From contig VBEG01000030.1 of assembly GCA_005882115.1 (NCBI GenBank), positions 1-48,799 on the forward strand: a stretch of 48,799 nucleotides of DNA, written 5' to 3'. Each line of letters starts with the position of its first letter. The stretch's first letter is position 1. This document shows, piece by piece, positions 33,340 through 42,105 of the stretch. A program made the translations under genes and the position numbers. The DNA is from Chloroflexota bacterium. Lineage in GTDB: Bacteria > Chloroflexota > Dormibacteria > Dormibacterales > Dormibacteraceae. The notes beneath the pieces are model-generated. The model saw nothing but the letters and a program-made list of their open reading frames with translations. It did not search any database and had not been told where the DNA came from.

Positions 33340-34237
33340 CGTGTTCCCCCCTCGGCGGTTGGGTTGGGCCGGCGGTCAAGGGGCCGTACCACCCGATCGA
33401 CTGAGCGCTGAGCAGCGCCTGGATGTCAATGACCTGGTCCGGCACGAACGCCTGTGCACGCAGTCCTCGGCGAGTGGCCCGCGCCGAGCGGACTGCATGG
33501 TTGGCATTGACCGCGAGGCCTCCAGCCAGCCCACGGACAGCGGGCTCCCCGGCGGCTGAATACCAGGCACGCGCGGCAAACTGCAGATGCGCGGCGGCAT
33601 CGCGCAGCGACTCGAGCCGGGCTCGCGAGCCGACGCGTCCGGCGTCAGCTGCGTGAGCCAGACGCCGCGCCTCGCGCGGCAGCAAGACGTTGTGGATCCA
33701 GATCGACATGTCGACCGTCCGCGAGAACACCGCGGCGACAAGCACCATGGTGGCTGCCGCAAGCCGGCGGTCGACCGCGAGAAGAGGGGCGGATGATGCG
33801 CGCCCAATGGCGGGAGTCGATGCCACCGGCACGGGCATCTCCATCCACTCTCCGAGGCGGACGCGCGGCTGACCGACCCGGGCTCTGCGAATGGAACGGA
33901 GCAACATAAGCGCGAAGAGGTCGCCGCCGGCGACGATGATGAGCCACGTCGCGATCAAGAAGCGGTGCGCCGAGATCCAGGCGCCGACCCCGCCAAGCAG
34001 CAGGCCAAGAATCGTGTTGATGACCTGGTCGGTGGCCCAGACGACCGACGTCGTCAGGTTGCGAGCGTTCTCAGAAGTGACACTCGAAAGACCGATGGCG
34101 CAGGCGGTGATCAGCGCGACCCAGAGGAGGACCTCGACCGGCCTGGGGATCGACCTCCTGATCGGGGGAACAAAGGTCGCCGCCACCATCCCGGTAAAGA
34201 GAGCAATCGAAAACTGGAGCAGCAGCGGCATTTCCAC
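33299..34237 (-). CDS. Hypothetical multi-pass membrane protein
   Basis: A 312-residue protein that I do not recognise. Hydrophobic segments occur near residues 7-28, 34-50, 70-90, 92-115 and 160-180; the C-terminal 130 residues are soluble, Ala/Arg-rich and helical. The start is the GTG at 34237 (an ATG follows two codons later). It overlaps the PBP gene by 41 bp on the same strand, so the pair is probably co-expressed, with a possible role in envelope biology by context only. Confidence 0.6.
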   Translation of the reverse strand: MEMPLLLQFSIALFTGMVAATFVPPIRRSIPRPVEVLLWVALITACAIGLSSVTSENARNLTTSVVWATDQVINTILGLLLGGVGAWISAHRFLIATWLIIVAGGDLFALMLLRSIRRARVGQPRVRLGEWMEMPVPVASTPAIGRASSAPLLAVDRRLAAATMVLVAAVFSRTVDMSIWIHNVLLPREARRLAHAADAGRVGSRARLESLRDAAAHLQFAARAWYSAAGEPAVRGLAGGLAVNANHAVRSARATRRGLRAQAFVPDQVIDIQALLSAQSIGWYGPLTAGPTQPPRGEHDAAEPPQTDRLAS

Positions 34238-34438
34238 GCCAAGAGAACGCGCTCGGCAACACGAGTATTGGCCGGCCCGGTCGCGGGCGCGCCCCTAGCG
34301 TGCGGAAACAAGGCTGCAAGCGGTCGCCGCGGGAAATCGGGAGGCGAAGAGTTGTTCACATTAGGGTCCCGATGCGTTGTCTGGATGGCGCGGACGCTGA
34401 CCCGCTCGGCGTCCACGCCCTCGTTTGGGGTTTTCACG

Positions 34439-34666
34439 ATGGCAGTGCTTTTGATCATCCTTCTGGCGACCATCGGGCTTTCTGTGAGGGCCGGTCTGTA
34501 CGGCCGGTCGTGGCGCATCGCCGACACGGAGACCACCGAGGACTCGTGGCTTATGGAGGCTTGCGCGCGCACTTTCGTCCTGGTACTGCTGTCACTTCTC
34601 GGCCTGCTGGCCCTGGGCGTGATGTACGGAAACGTGCTGGGCGCGACCAACGTTTCCAACCCATGA
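34439..34666 (+). CDS. Small two-TM membrane protein
   Basis: A 75-residue protein of unknown function with two hydrophobic helices (MAVLLIILLATIGLSVRAGL and LVLLSLLGLLALGVMYG) joined by a polar loop containing TETTEDSWLMEA. The ATG at 34439 has GGGG 9 bp upstream; an in-frame ATG at 34385 is an alternative giving 18 extra residues. It is divergent from the membrane-protein gene at 33299-34237. Good codon use supports it. Confidence 0.55.
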   Translation: MAVLLIILLATIGLSVRAGLYGRSWRIADTETTEDSWLMEACARTFVLVLLSLLGLLALGVMYGNVLGATNVSNP

Positions 34667-34703
34667 CGCGGTAACGCCGGCCTCCTCTACGTTGTAGTTA
34701 GCA

Positions 34704-34767
34704 GAAGCAGCCCACCTGCCCCGGGCTGCTTCGGACTTGCTGGGCGTCCCTCGCGAGCTTCGCGAGG
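34704..34767. other. Two adjacent hairpins in the 234 bp gap before the DUF1906 gene
   Basis: Hairpin 1: GAAGCAGCCC (34704-34713) pairs with GGGCTGCTTC (34723-34732). Hairpin 2: CCTCGCGA (34749-34756) pairs with TCGCGAGG (34760-34767). Neither is followed by a T-run. They could terminate the upstream transcript or act in a leader RNA for the large secreted protein; the gap 34667-34900 shows nothing else clear except an AT-richer stretch near 34800-34828. Confidence 0.4.
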
Positions 34768-34900
34768 TGTAAAACACCCCCGGTTGGGCCGGCTTCAGGC
34801 CAATTGACAATGCTTGAAGCTAATTAACCCTGCGGCAGTGGGTGTACCGGCATGAGGTGAGTAGCCTGCCCTCCGTCATCTCGCGCCCCCGGGACTGGGT

Positions 34901-36985
34901 GTGCGTCGAACGGGGGTATCGGGAGTGCAGCTACTACAGGGGCTTCTGTCGGATCTCCGTTCACGCCCCAAGCGGCATCTCGGGCTTGCGTTCATCGCGG
35001 TCTCCAACCACATCACAGTCGTCGTCCTGGCCGCAGCTCCGACCGTCCTCGCCGTGCCCGCCCTCAACCCGACCCAGTCTGCCTGCTCGATCGAAAATTG
35101 CATCAATGCGGTCGCGGTCGAAAGCGACGCCCGGTTGAGTCTGCCGGCAGGCCATCCGCAATGCGAGGAGTCCGGTCCCACCGCCTCATGCGAGGTGGAG
35201 GGCACGGCCGCCGACTCGGTACCCGGCACCCCGGCCGTGCCGGAAGGACAGTCGGCATGTCCGTCGACCGATGTCAAACCGGTGCCCACGACGCCGGCCG
35301 CGTGCAGCGACACGTTGTTGCCGCCAATCGCACCAGCACGCTCCAGTGGAGATCCGGCCCTGATCGTGATGCCGAGCGTTCCGGCTGCCTCGTTGGGAGC
35401 GCGACTAACATCGCGCCTGGAGCTCACCGCCACCGCGGACACGCTCCGCTCGGGCAGGCAAGTGGTTCTCACCGCGACTGCCAGCGCCAGCGTCACCTCG
35501 ACCGGGACCGCCATCGAAATCTTCGACACCACCTCCGGGACCCTGATCGCCGCATGCGGTCAGGGCAACCAGTGCGCGGTGGGCTACACGGCAATTTCGG
35601 GCGTCCACGACTTTGTCGCCTTTATCACCCCGCCGATGGTGTCTCCTCCGGATGAAGCAAGCGCGTTGGAGTCCAACCACAGCACCGTGGGATGGCTGGA
35701 CAGCGCAGTGACCGCCAGCGCCGCCATCGTCGGCCGCGACCAGGCCATCACCATCACCGCCACTTCGACCATCGATGTCGCGCAGGGCGGCCGTTGGCTC
35801 GAGATCTATGACCTCACCGCCGGATCGCGGATCACGTACTGCAGCCGCGGCACAAGCTGCTCGACTGTCGTCAAAGAGACGAAAGGTGGCGTCCACCAGA
35901 TCGTCGGTTACGTCACGGGAGAGCCGGAAGCCGTGTCTGCGCCCATCGGTCTGACCTGGCTTGACGTCAGCCTCTCGGCGACCACGGTCGGCCCGAAGGT
36001 CGACGGTACCGTCTATCTCAAGGCGGTCACCAACACCGACCTCACCGACACTCCCTGGGTCGTGGGCATCTACGACGACCAGGGACACCTCGTCGACCAT
36101 GCGTGCAAGACCGGCAACACATGCTCGGTGCAGGCATCGGTGTCCGGACAGACCACGCCGAAATACACCGCAGTCGTCGGCGTGTTGCCGGAGGCCATAC
36201 CCACCGCCAAGAGCAACGTTGTGCAGAAGGCGCCGGCCGCGCCGGCTCTGGTCGACATCCAGGCCAAGTCGGCCGCCATTGAGCCCACACACCTGCTGTG
36301 GGGGGTCGATTCCTGCAAGCCGTTCATCGGCGGAGGGCAGAACCTCTACAACGCCGTTGTCCGTTCCCTGGGGAGTCCCGATTTCTGGGGCCGGTACCTG
36401 ACGAACACGGTTTGTCCCGGCATCAGCTCGACCGAGATCGCACTGGCATCAAGCCACCACATGGGGATTCTGCCGATCTACAACGACTACAACTGCTCCG
36501 CCGTCGTCTCCTACGCGACCGGCCACCAGTACGCTGTCGAAGCCGCCGCTGCGGCAAACCGGCTGGGCATCCCGGCGGGCCGGCTGCTCGCGATCGACAT
36601 CGAGCCGCCCGGTCCGGCATGCCCGGGCGCGGGAGGCGTTGATGGAGGCTTCATCGAGGGCTGGTATGACGGTGTCCACGAGGCAGGCTATGTGCCCGTC
36701 TACTACGGCAATGGGACCGCCGGCACCGAGTTCGCCAGAGCGTGGTGCTCGACCGTGGCTAGTCTGCCCAACGTGGCGGCCGAGTCGGCCATCTGGTCCT
36801 TCGAGCCGTCGTTGCTGGGCCGCTACTACAAGGCCAAGGCTCCGAACTTCGCCCCGTACAAGCCTGGCTGCGCAGGCAATGTCGAGGCCTGGCAGTACAT
36901 GCTCAGCGCCGGATCAAACGTCGACGTCGACCAAGACGAAGCGCTTTCCACCCTGCCCCTGTGGTACCCGGTGACGGCTTCCTGA
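34901..36985 (+). CDS. Secreted DUF1906-type glycoside-hydrolase-like protein with Ig-like repeats
   Basis: A 694-residue exported protein. An N-terminal hydrophobic helix (FIAVSNHITVVVLAAAPTVL) acts as signal or anchor. The middle has three similar beta-rich repeats of about 100-110 residues; each carries the pattern IYDxx-G-x-C-x(5)-C (EIFDTTSG...CGQGNQC; EIYDLTAG...CSRGTSC; GIYDDQGH...CKTGNTC). The C-terminal ~220 residues (HLLWGVDSCKPF to DVDQDEAL) match the DUF1906 TIM-barrel-like fold of Rv2525c-type proteins, including AIDIEPPG and the final WQY...DVDQD. GTG at 34901 is used, though a GTG at 34925 is also possible. A cell-wall role is known for some relatives; a strong terminator follows. 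Confidence 0.75.
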   Translation: MRRTGVSGVQLLQGLLSDLRSRPKRHLGLAFIAVSNHITVVVLAAAPTVLAVPALNPTQSACSIENCINAVAVESDARLSLPAGHPQCEESGPTASCEVEGTAADSVPGTPAVPEGQSACPSTDVKPVPTTPAACSDTLLPPIAPARSSGDPALIVMPSVPAASLGARLTSRLELTATADTLRSGRQVVLTATASASVTSTGTAIEIFDTTSGTLIAACGQGNQCAVGYTAISGVHDFVAFITPPMVSPPDEASALESNHSTVGWLDSAVTASAAIVGRDQAITITATSTIDVAQGGRWLEIYDLTAGSRITYCSRGTSCSTVVKETKGGVHQIVGYVTGEPEAVSAPIGLTWLDVSLSATTVGPKVDGTVYLKAVTNTDLTDTPWVVGIYDDQGHLVDHACKTGNTCSVQASVSGQTTPKYTAVVGVLPEAIPTAKSNVVQKAPAAPALVDIQAKSAAIEPTHLLWGVDSCKPFIGGGQNLYNAVVRSLGSPDFWGRYLTNTVCPGISSTEIALASSHHMGILPIYNDYNCSAVVSYATGHQYAVEAAAAANRLGIPAGRLLAIDIEPPGPACPGAGGVDGGFIEGWYDGVHEAGYVPVYYGNGTAGTEFARAWCSTVASLPNVAAESAIWSFEPSLLGRYYKAKAPNFAPYKPGCAGNVEAWQYMLSAGSNVDVDQDEALSTLPLWYPVTAS

Positions 36986-37007
36986 GCTGGAATACCTCCC
37001 CCTGCAG

Positions 37008-37039
37008 CGCCCGGGTGGCCAAAACCATCCGGGCGTTTT
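37008..37039 (+). terminator. Rho-independent terminator after the DUF1906 gene
   Basis: CGCCCGGGTGG (37008-37018), loop CCAAAA, and CCATCCGGGCG followed by TTTT. One G/T mismatch is present in the stem. It directly follows the secreted-protein gene. Confidence 0.85.
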
Positions 37040-37084
37040 CATTCGCGGACCGCTTTAACACTTTTAACCAAGGGGACTTGTCAA

Positions 37085-37525
37085 ATGGAACGCAGGGACA
37101 CCGATATCGAGCGCGATCCGGTGACCGGCCGCGAGCACGAGCACCGGCGCGTCGTCAGTAATGAGCCTGTCATGCCCGCATCCAGCTCCGAGGTCGTGAG
37201 CACGATCAACCCAGGGCGCCGCGCGATGGAACTGATCTATCTCGTCTTTGGGGTGGTCGACGGCCTGTTGTTGATCCGCCTCGTCCTGAAGCTGCTCGGC
37301 GCCAACACGACCGCAAGCTTCACCCAATGGGTCTATGGCGTCACGAACGTGCTGCTGGCGCCGTTCCACAACCTGCTGCCGACCATCGGCAACGAGCAAT
37401 CGCAGCTCGAGATGTCGGTCGTGGTCGCGATCCTGGTCTATGCGCTGATCGGCTGGGCGCTCGCCCGCCTGATGGAGATCATCTTCTCCCGTGACATCAC
37501 GGTCGCGCGGAGAGGGTTCTTCTAA
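37085..37525 (+). CDS. YggT-family membrane protein
   Basis: A 146-residue protein. The cytoplasmic N-terminus of about 45 residues is charged (ERDPVTGREHEHRR), followed by two helices: ELIYLVFGVVDGLLLIRLVL and SVVVAILVYALIGWALAR. The intervening LGANTTASFTQWVY and LLAPFHNLLP, typical of the YGGT domain, suggest a structural membrane protein. In other bacteria YggT is linked to cell division/osmotic stress, not proven here. ATG at 37085 has AAGGGGAC 12 bp upstream. It sits between the DUF1906 terminator and a 12 bp hairpin. Confidence 0.75.
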   Translation: MERRDTDIERDPVTGREHEHRRVVSNEPVMPASSSEVVSTINPGRRAMELIYLVFGVVDGLLLIRLVLKLLGANTTASFTQWVYGVTNVLLAPFHNLLPTIGNEQSQLEMSVVVAILVYALIGWALARLMEIIFSRDITVARRGFF

Positions 37526-37541
37526 AAACCCAAGCTTGGTA

Positions 37542-37569
37542 GGCCCTCTCCCCCTCGGGGGAGAGGGCC
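37542..37569. terminator. 12 bp hairpin in a CCCTCTCCCC-type interspersed repeat
   Basis: GGCCCTCTCCCC (37542-37553), loop CTCG, and GGGGAGAGGGCC. It is followed by AGGGTGAGGGG, the typical tail of a widely seen bacterial intergenic repeat (established motif type). It separates the convergent yggT-like and otsA genes and likely terminates both. Confidence 0.7.
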
Positions 37570-37594
37570 AGGGTGAGGGGCAGAGTTAGAAGGT

Positions 37595-39151
37595 TTACCC
37601 CGCTCGGAGACCCGGCGCGGCGGCCAGGTCGCGGATGTCCTGGACTTGGCGGGTGATCCAGCGCGCGATATCGTTCGTCCTCACGACCTCCCGCGCCCCC
37701 TCGTTGCGGCGACGCTTCTCGTCGATGCCCATCACGATCGCCTGGTGCATTGCGTTGGCCGTGGCATCGATGTCAAACGGGTTGACCGAGAGCACGTGTG
37801 GGTGCAGCTCCTCGTGCGCGCCGACGTTCTCGGAAAGGACGATCACGCCGTCGGACCGATTGACAAGCGCGCCCTCTTTGGCCACCAGGTTGAGCCCGTC
37901 GTAGACGGAGTTCACGAGCAGCACGTCGAAGTTGCGCATCGCAGCCATCGCCTTGCGCACGCTCTCCCCCAGCTCCAGACGCACGGGCAGCCACCCCTGC
38001 GCCCCGTACTGGGTGTTGATCCGCTGCACGACCTGCCGCACCTTGCGGACGTAGTGGCGATACGCCGCGACGTCCTGGCGCGACGGCTGAAGGAAGGCCC
38101 AGAACTGCACGCGTCCCTTCAGCTCCGGGTGATGCGCGAGGAGCTTCTCGTAGGCGAGGAAGCCGCGGACGATGTTCTTCGACGGGTCGGTGCGGTCGAT
38201 GCGCACGATCAGGTGCTCCGGCCGCCAGTCGCGAAGCTTGCGCTCTTCGACCATCACGCCATGTGAGTACGAGAGCCGAGTCATGCTCGCGACGTCGATC
38301 GAGATGGGATACGCGCGCGCGTAGACGACGCGGCCGTCGATCAGCACTGCCCGCTCCCGCTCGTCCACCGCGAGCCCGAGGTTCTCCTCGCAGGTCATCA
38401 GAAAGTTGCGCACGTCCAGGCTCGTCTGAAATCCGACGATGTCGCACCCCAGCAAGCCCTGCACGATCGCGTCGCGAATCTCGCGTGGAAGCACTTTCCA
38501 GTACTGCGGCGTGGGCCAGGGAATGTGGACGAAGTGCTGGATGATCCCGCCGCTCAACTGGTCGCGGACCAGCTTGGGCACCAGGTACATCTGGTAGTCG
38601 TGGACCATCACGAGCGGCCTGCCCGGCAGCCCTCGCGCCACCTCGACCACCTTGCGCGCAATCTGCTTGTTGACCTCGACGTAGCCGTTCTTCCACGCGC
38701 GGTGAATGCGCCCGTTGATCACGGGCTGGTTGGCGAGGTCCCAGAGGTAGTGCTGCACGAACCACAACACAGGGTTCGAGATGACCGAGTAGTGCTGCTC
38801 GTACTGCTCTGGCGTGGGCGTCGCGTAGTGCAGGCGCGTCGTGGTCCGGATCAAGGGCGCGTTCCATGTGGTGCCGTGCTGCTCGATCAGGGCGCGCTCG
38901 CCAGCCGTTCGTGCGCAGGCCACCCAGTCGGCCCCGGTGACCTCGGCGAACGTCAGCAGAGCCGTGATCACGCCGCCGGCCCCGCGCGTGAAGCCACCTT
39001 CCGGACGCGGCTCATGCGGGGCGCGGTTCGCGACCACGATCGCCGAGCTGTGCGGCAGCGTACGTGTCACATAGCCGCGCAGCGAAGTGCCCGGCCGGCG
39101 CCGCTCGACGCTGTCCAGGAACGGGCTGTCAGGTTCGTTCATCACAAGCAT
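37595..39151 (-). CDS. otsA: Trehalose-6-phosphate synthase (GT20)
   Basis: A 518-residue GT-B glycosyltransferase that joins UDP- or ADP-glucose to glucose-6-phosphate. Motifs: IVVANRAPHEP and GGFTRGAGGVITALL at the N-terminus, MVHDYQMYLVP, HIPWPTPQYWKVLP (active-site loop), GFQTSLDVRNFL, IDRTDPSKNIVRGF and NSVYDGLNLVAKEG with GAHEEL near the C-terminus. The ATG at 39151 overlaps the stop of the PBP gene (ATGA). The frame extends upstream to 39385 inside that gene, which I reject. No phosphatase (otsB) is adjacent. Trehalose would serve osmotic and desiccation stress. Confidence 0.92.
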   Translation of the reverse strand: MLVMNEPDSPFLDSVERRRPGTSLRGYVTRTLPHSSAIVVANRAPHEPRPEGGFTRGAGGVITALLTFAEVTGADWVACARTAGERALIEQHGTTWNAPLIRTTTRLHYATPTPEQYEQHYSVISNPVLWFVQHYLWDLANQPVINGRIHRAWKNGYVEVNKQIARKVVEVARGLPGRPLVMVHDYQMYLVPKLVRDQLSGGIIQHFVHIPWPTPQYWKVLPREIRDAIVQGLLGCDIVGFQTSLDVRNFLMTCEENLGLAVDERERAVLIDGRVVYARAYPISIDVASMTRLSYSHGVMVEERKLRDWRPEHLIVRIDRTDPSKNIVRGFLAYEKLLAHHPELKGRVQFWAFLQPSRQDVAAYRHYVRKVRQVVQRINTQYGAQGWLPVRLELGESVRKAMAAMRNFDVLLVNSVYDGLNLVAKEGALVNRSDGVIVLSENVGAHEELHPHVLSVNPFDIDATANAMHQAIVMGIDEKRRRNEGAREVVRTNDIARWITRQVQDIRDLAAAPGLRAG

Positions 39152-41244
39152 CACGAGGGTGTGGGCTGCGCTTGTGCCTGGGGTGACGGAGAGGGGTTGG
39201 GCGATGGGGACGGCGAGGGGACGATGGAAGGCAACACGCTCGGCAGGGTCGAAGGCGAGCTGCTGGGCGACGGGGTCTGCGGTGACGATGACGGCGTGGG
39301 CGATGCGGTGCAGGCGCCGGGCAGGAATGGGTCTTTGGTGTCGCTGCCACAGCCGATCGTGATGCCCGCGGGCTTCGGGTACCAATCGCGCATGGTCGGC
39401 GGCAGGTTGTTGATGAAGCGCTTCATGATCGTCAGCCCGACGTTCTCACCGTAGGCGCTGATGAGCCCTCCTCCGCCGTTCGGCGCCGTGTTGCCGACCC
39501 AAACGCCGATCACGATGTCGGGGTTGTAGGCCATGATCCACGAGTCCGGGATCCCGCCCTTACCGTTGTCGCTGGTCCCTGTTTTGCTCGCCATCTGGCG
39601 GTTCCAACCGAAGCCCCATGTGTTCTGGTAGTTCCTCAGGACGTCTGACATCAGGTACGCCTCCGCGTGGGTGAGCACGGTGGTGCTGTTGCCGCCGTAC
39701 TTGAACGCTGCGTGACCACTCGAGTCGTCGACCTCCTTGATCGCGTTGAGGTCGACCCGTTGACCCTGGTCGGCGAACGTCTGATATCCCTGCACGTGCT
39801 CGTAAAGCGTGACGTCGCTCGCGCCGATGGCGGTTGACAGGTAAGGCTGGAGCTGGCTCTTGATGCCCATCGCGTGCGCGAGGTCGACGACGTTTTGCAT
39901 CCCTTCCATCTGCCCAACCTCGACCGCCGGGATGTTCCGGGAATAGAGGATGGCGGTGCTTGCCTTGATGTCGCCCATACCGCCGTTGTCGAAGTCGCGC
40001 GGCTTGTAGCCGTTGAAATCGGTCAGGTGGTCGTGGAGGATGGTCGCCCACGTGATCTTGTGATCGCGCAGCGCGGCTTCATAGACATAGGGCTTGAACG
40101 AAGAGCCAGGCTGGCGCTTCGAGCGGACGACGTCGAACTGGCCGCCGATGGAGTTGTTGGCGTAGTCGGCCGACCCAACCCACGCCAGGATCTCGCCGTT
40201 TCTCGGGTCGGCGGCGAGCAACGCCGAATTGTTGACGTTCATGTCCGCGAGGTCGCGCACGCCGTTGGCGACCGCGCTCTGCGCGTTCTGCTGGACGCCG
40301 AGGTCGAGCGTCGTATGGACGACGATGCCGCCCTGCTGGATGGCGGCTGAACCAAACATGGTCTCGAGGTCGGAGAGCACGTAGTCGACGAAGTGCGGCG
40401 CCTTGCTCTGCCGGGCGCTCGCCTGGATGTGGAGCTCCTTTTTGATGTCCTCGCCGGCTGCCTTGTCGGCGTCCGCCTGGCTCAGCGCGCCGGTCGAAAC
40501 CATGCCTTGCAGGACGTAGAGCTCGCGCTGCTGTGCGTCGTCGTAATGGGTCACCGGATCGTAGGCGGTGGGGGCCTGGATGAGACCCGCCAGGAACGCG
40601 GCCTGCGCGGGCGTCAAGTCCTTCGCGTCTTTGTTGAAGTACGTGCGGGCGGCAGCGCCGACGCCGTACGCTCCATGCCCGAAGTACACGCGGTTCATGT
40701 ACATGCCGAGGATCTGGTCTTTCGAGTAACGCTGCTCGAGCGCGATCGCGAGCACCATCTCCTGGACCTTTCGTGTGAAAGACTTCTGCGGCGTGAGCAG
40801 CTGAATCTTCACCAGCTGCTGGGTGATTGTGCTGGCGCCTTCGTTGAAGCCCCGCGACGTCAGGTCCACCCACGCCGCCCGTGCGATCGACGCGGGGTCG
40901 AGCGCTCCGTGGTTGTAGAAGTTGCGGTCCTCGGCCGCGAGCACGGCCTTGGCCGCATACGGTCCCATCTGCTGGAGCGTCAGCGTGACGTGGTAGTGGC
41001 CTGCCGGGCTCCAGTCCTCGATCAGCTTGCCGTTGCGGTCGAGCACCATGACGTCGCCGGCCGCGAGCACGTTCTGGCTCGGGTCGGGCAGGTCCTTGAC
41101 CGCCCACAGGATGTAGAGGGTCGTGGCGAGGAGCAACGCGCCAACACCCGCGGCGATCCAGATCTTCTGTGCCCAGAGCCAGACGATTGGTCGGAGCCAG
41201 AGAGGATGCTGCTGGTGGCCACGCGCCACCGGACTGCTGACCAC
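39151..41244 (-). CDS. Class A penicillin-binding protein (second copy)
   Basis: A 697-residue PBP1a-type peptidoglycan glycosyltransferase/transpeptidase. A TM helix is at about residues 30-48. The GT51 has Glu105 in AAEDRNFYNHG and EGASTITQQLVK. The transpeptidase has S381 and K384 in GSSFK, SRN in YSRNIPAVE and KTGTSDNG. The last ~50 residues are an extracellular Pro/Ser tail (SPTPSSSPQTPSPSSSP and so on), absent from the copy at 31246-33339. The GTG at 41244 is used, with GGAG motifs about 15 bp upstream. The stop overlaps the otsA start. Whether it is housekeeping or stress-linked is not visible. Confidence 0.94.
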   Translation of the reverse strand: MVSSPVARGHQQHPLWLRPIVWLWAQKIWIAAGVGALLLATTLYILWAVKDLPDPSQNVLAAGDVMVLDRNGKLIEDWSPAGHYHVTLTLQQMGPYAAKAVLAAEDRNFYNHGALDPASIARAAWVDLTSRGFNEGASTITQQLVKIQLLTPQKSFTRKVQEMVLAIALEQRYSKDQILGMYMNRVYFGHGAYGVGAAARTYFNKDAKDLTPAQAAFLAGLIQAPTAYDPVTHYDDAQQRELYVLQGMVSTGALSQADADKAAGEDIKKELHIQASARQSKAPHFVDYVLSDLETMFGSAAIQQGGIVVHTTLDLGVQQNAQSAVANGVRDLADMNVNNSALLAADPRNGEILAWVGSADYANNSIGGQFDVVRSKRQPGSSFKPYVYEAALRDHKITWATILHDHLTDFNGYKPRDFDNGGMGDIKASTAILYSRNIPAVEVGQMEGMQNVVDLAHAMGIKSQLQPYLSTAIGASDVTLYEHVQGYQTFADQGQRVDLNAIKEVDDSSGHAAFKYGGNSTTVLTHAEAYLMSDVLRNYQNTWGFGWNRQMASKTGTSDNGKGGIPDSWIMAYNPDIVIGVWVGNTAPNGGGGLISAYGENVGLTIMKRFINNLPPTMRDWYPKPAGITIGCGSDTKDPFLPGACTASPTPSSSPQTPSPSSSPSTLPSVLPSIVPSPSPSPNPSPSPQAQAQPTPS

Positions 41245-41352
41245 CCCTTCGCGCTCCTCCTCCGAGCGCTCGTCTGGGCGCCGATGCGCCGCGTCTGGAG
41301 CGCTACGTCAGAGACAACGTTCGGTTATCTGGCGCTACTCGGCGGAGCCTGG

Positions 41353-41997
41353 CTATCCGAACTCGACCGCAATATAGGCCCGGCCGTCGGAACGGACGGC
41401 CCACGCGGTGGCGATGTAGTGGTACGGACCGAGGATGTTCGCCCTGTGCTCCGGGCTGTTCATGAACATGGTGTTGAGCTGCGAGTCGTTGATCCCGCCC
41501 GACCACCAGCCGATGTTCTCACCGACCTGACGGCCGAGATGACAGGTGAGGTCGCGGCTGACCCCGTCGTAATGCTGGAACGCGACACCAGGAGTGGCAA
41601 GCTTGGCCGCCTCGGCGCGGGCCACCGTCGCCAGACACGAGCTCCAGGTCAGCGGTCCCAGGTGGTAGCGTGCGCGGTCTTGGTTGATCAGCGCCTGCTG
41701 GGTCGATCTGACGACGATCGATGGCTTGGGCGCAGGCTTGGGAGCGGGCTTGGGAGCGGGAGCCTGTTGGGTCGCCGGCGGGTTCGAGGTGACCGCCTTG
41801 ACGGGGAGCGGCGTGGGGCTCGGGGAGGGGAAAAGGCCTTGGGGCAGGGCGTAGCCGTAGCCGGTGCCACCGCCCGGCTGGACCTGCGCGACCGTGACAG
41901 GACGCGCCGGGCCGGCCCCGGGCCGCACTCCCGCGACGGCGACCGTGCCGATGACCGCGACCGCTACAAGCCCCCCGAGCAGGCCGAAAACTCGCAT
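41353..41997 (-). CDS. Secreted CAP/SCP-domain (YkwD-like) protein
   Basis: A 214-residue exported protein. N-terminal hydrophobic helix (about 4-23) as signal or anchor; then a Pro/Ala/Lys-rich linker (APAPKPAPKPAPKP) and a CAP domain at about 95-214. CAP motifs include INQDRARYHLGPL, FQHYDGV, GENIGWW and FMNSPEHRANIL (HRxNxL). Known bacterial members have unclear, often cell-wall-associated roles. ATG at 41997. It lies 108 bp upstream of the PBP gene on the same strand. Confidence 0.9.
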   Translation of the reverse strand: MRVFGLLGGLVAVAVIGTVAVAGVRPGAGPARPVTVAQVQPGGGTGYGYALPQGLFPSPSPTPLPVKAVTSNPPATQQAPAPKPAPKPAPKPSIVVRSTQQALINQDRARYHLGPLTWSSCLATVARAEAAKLATPGVAFQHYDGVSRDLTCHLGRQVGENIGWWSGGINDSQLNTMFMNSPEHRANILGPYHYIATAWAVRSDGRAYIAVEFG

Positions 41998-42105
41998 GGA
42001 CCGGGGAGTCTGACGCCGGGCGGCCGCTTAACTTGTGCGGGGTGAGGTTAAGGCTTGTAAAAGATTGCTTCCTCCCGAACAGGTAGCTTTCTGCCGGAAG
42101 GTTGC

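Noticed and set aside
34804-34826. TTGACA with TAATTA as a sigma-70 promoter before the DUF1906 gene
   Set aside because: The spacer between the two boxes is only 11 bp, too short for a normal promoter.
37064-37399. Minus-strand frame over the YggT-family gene
   Set aside because: The plus strand encodes two clear TM helices and YGGT-type motifs; the reverse frame lacks a plausible product.
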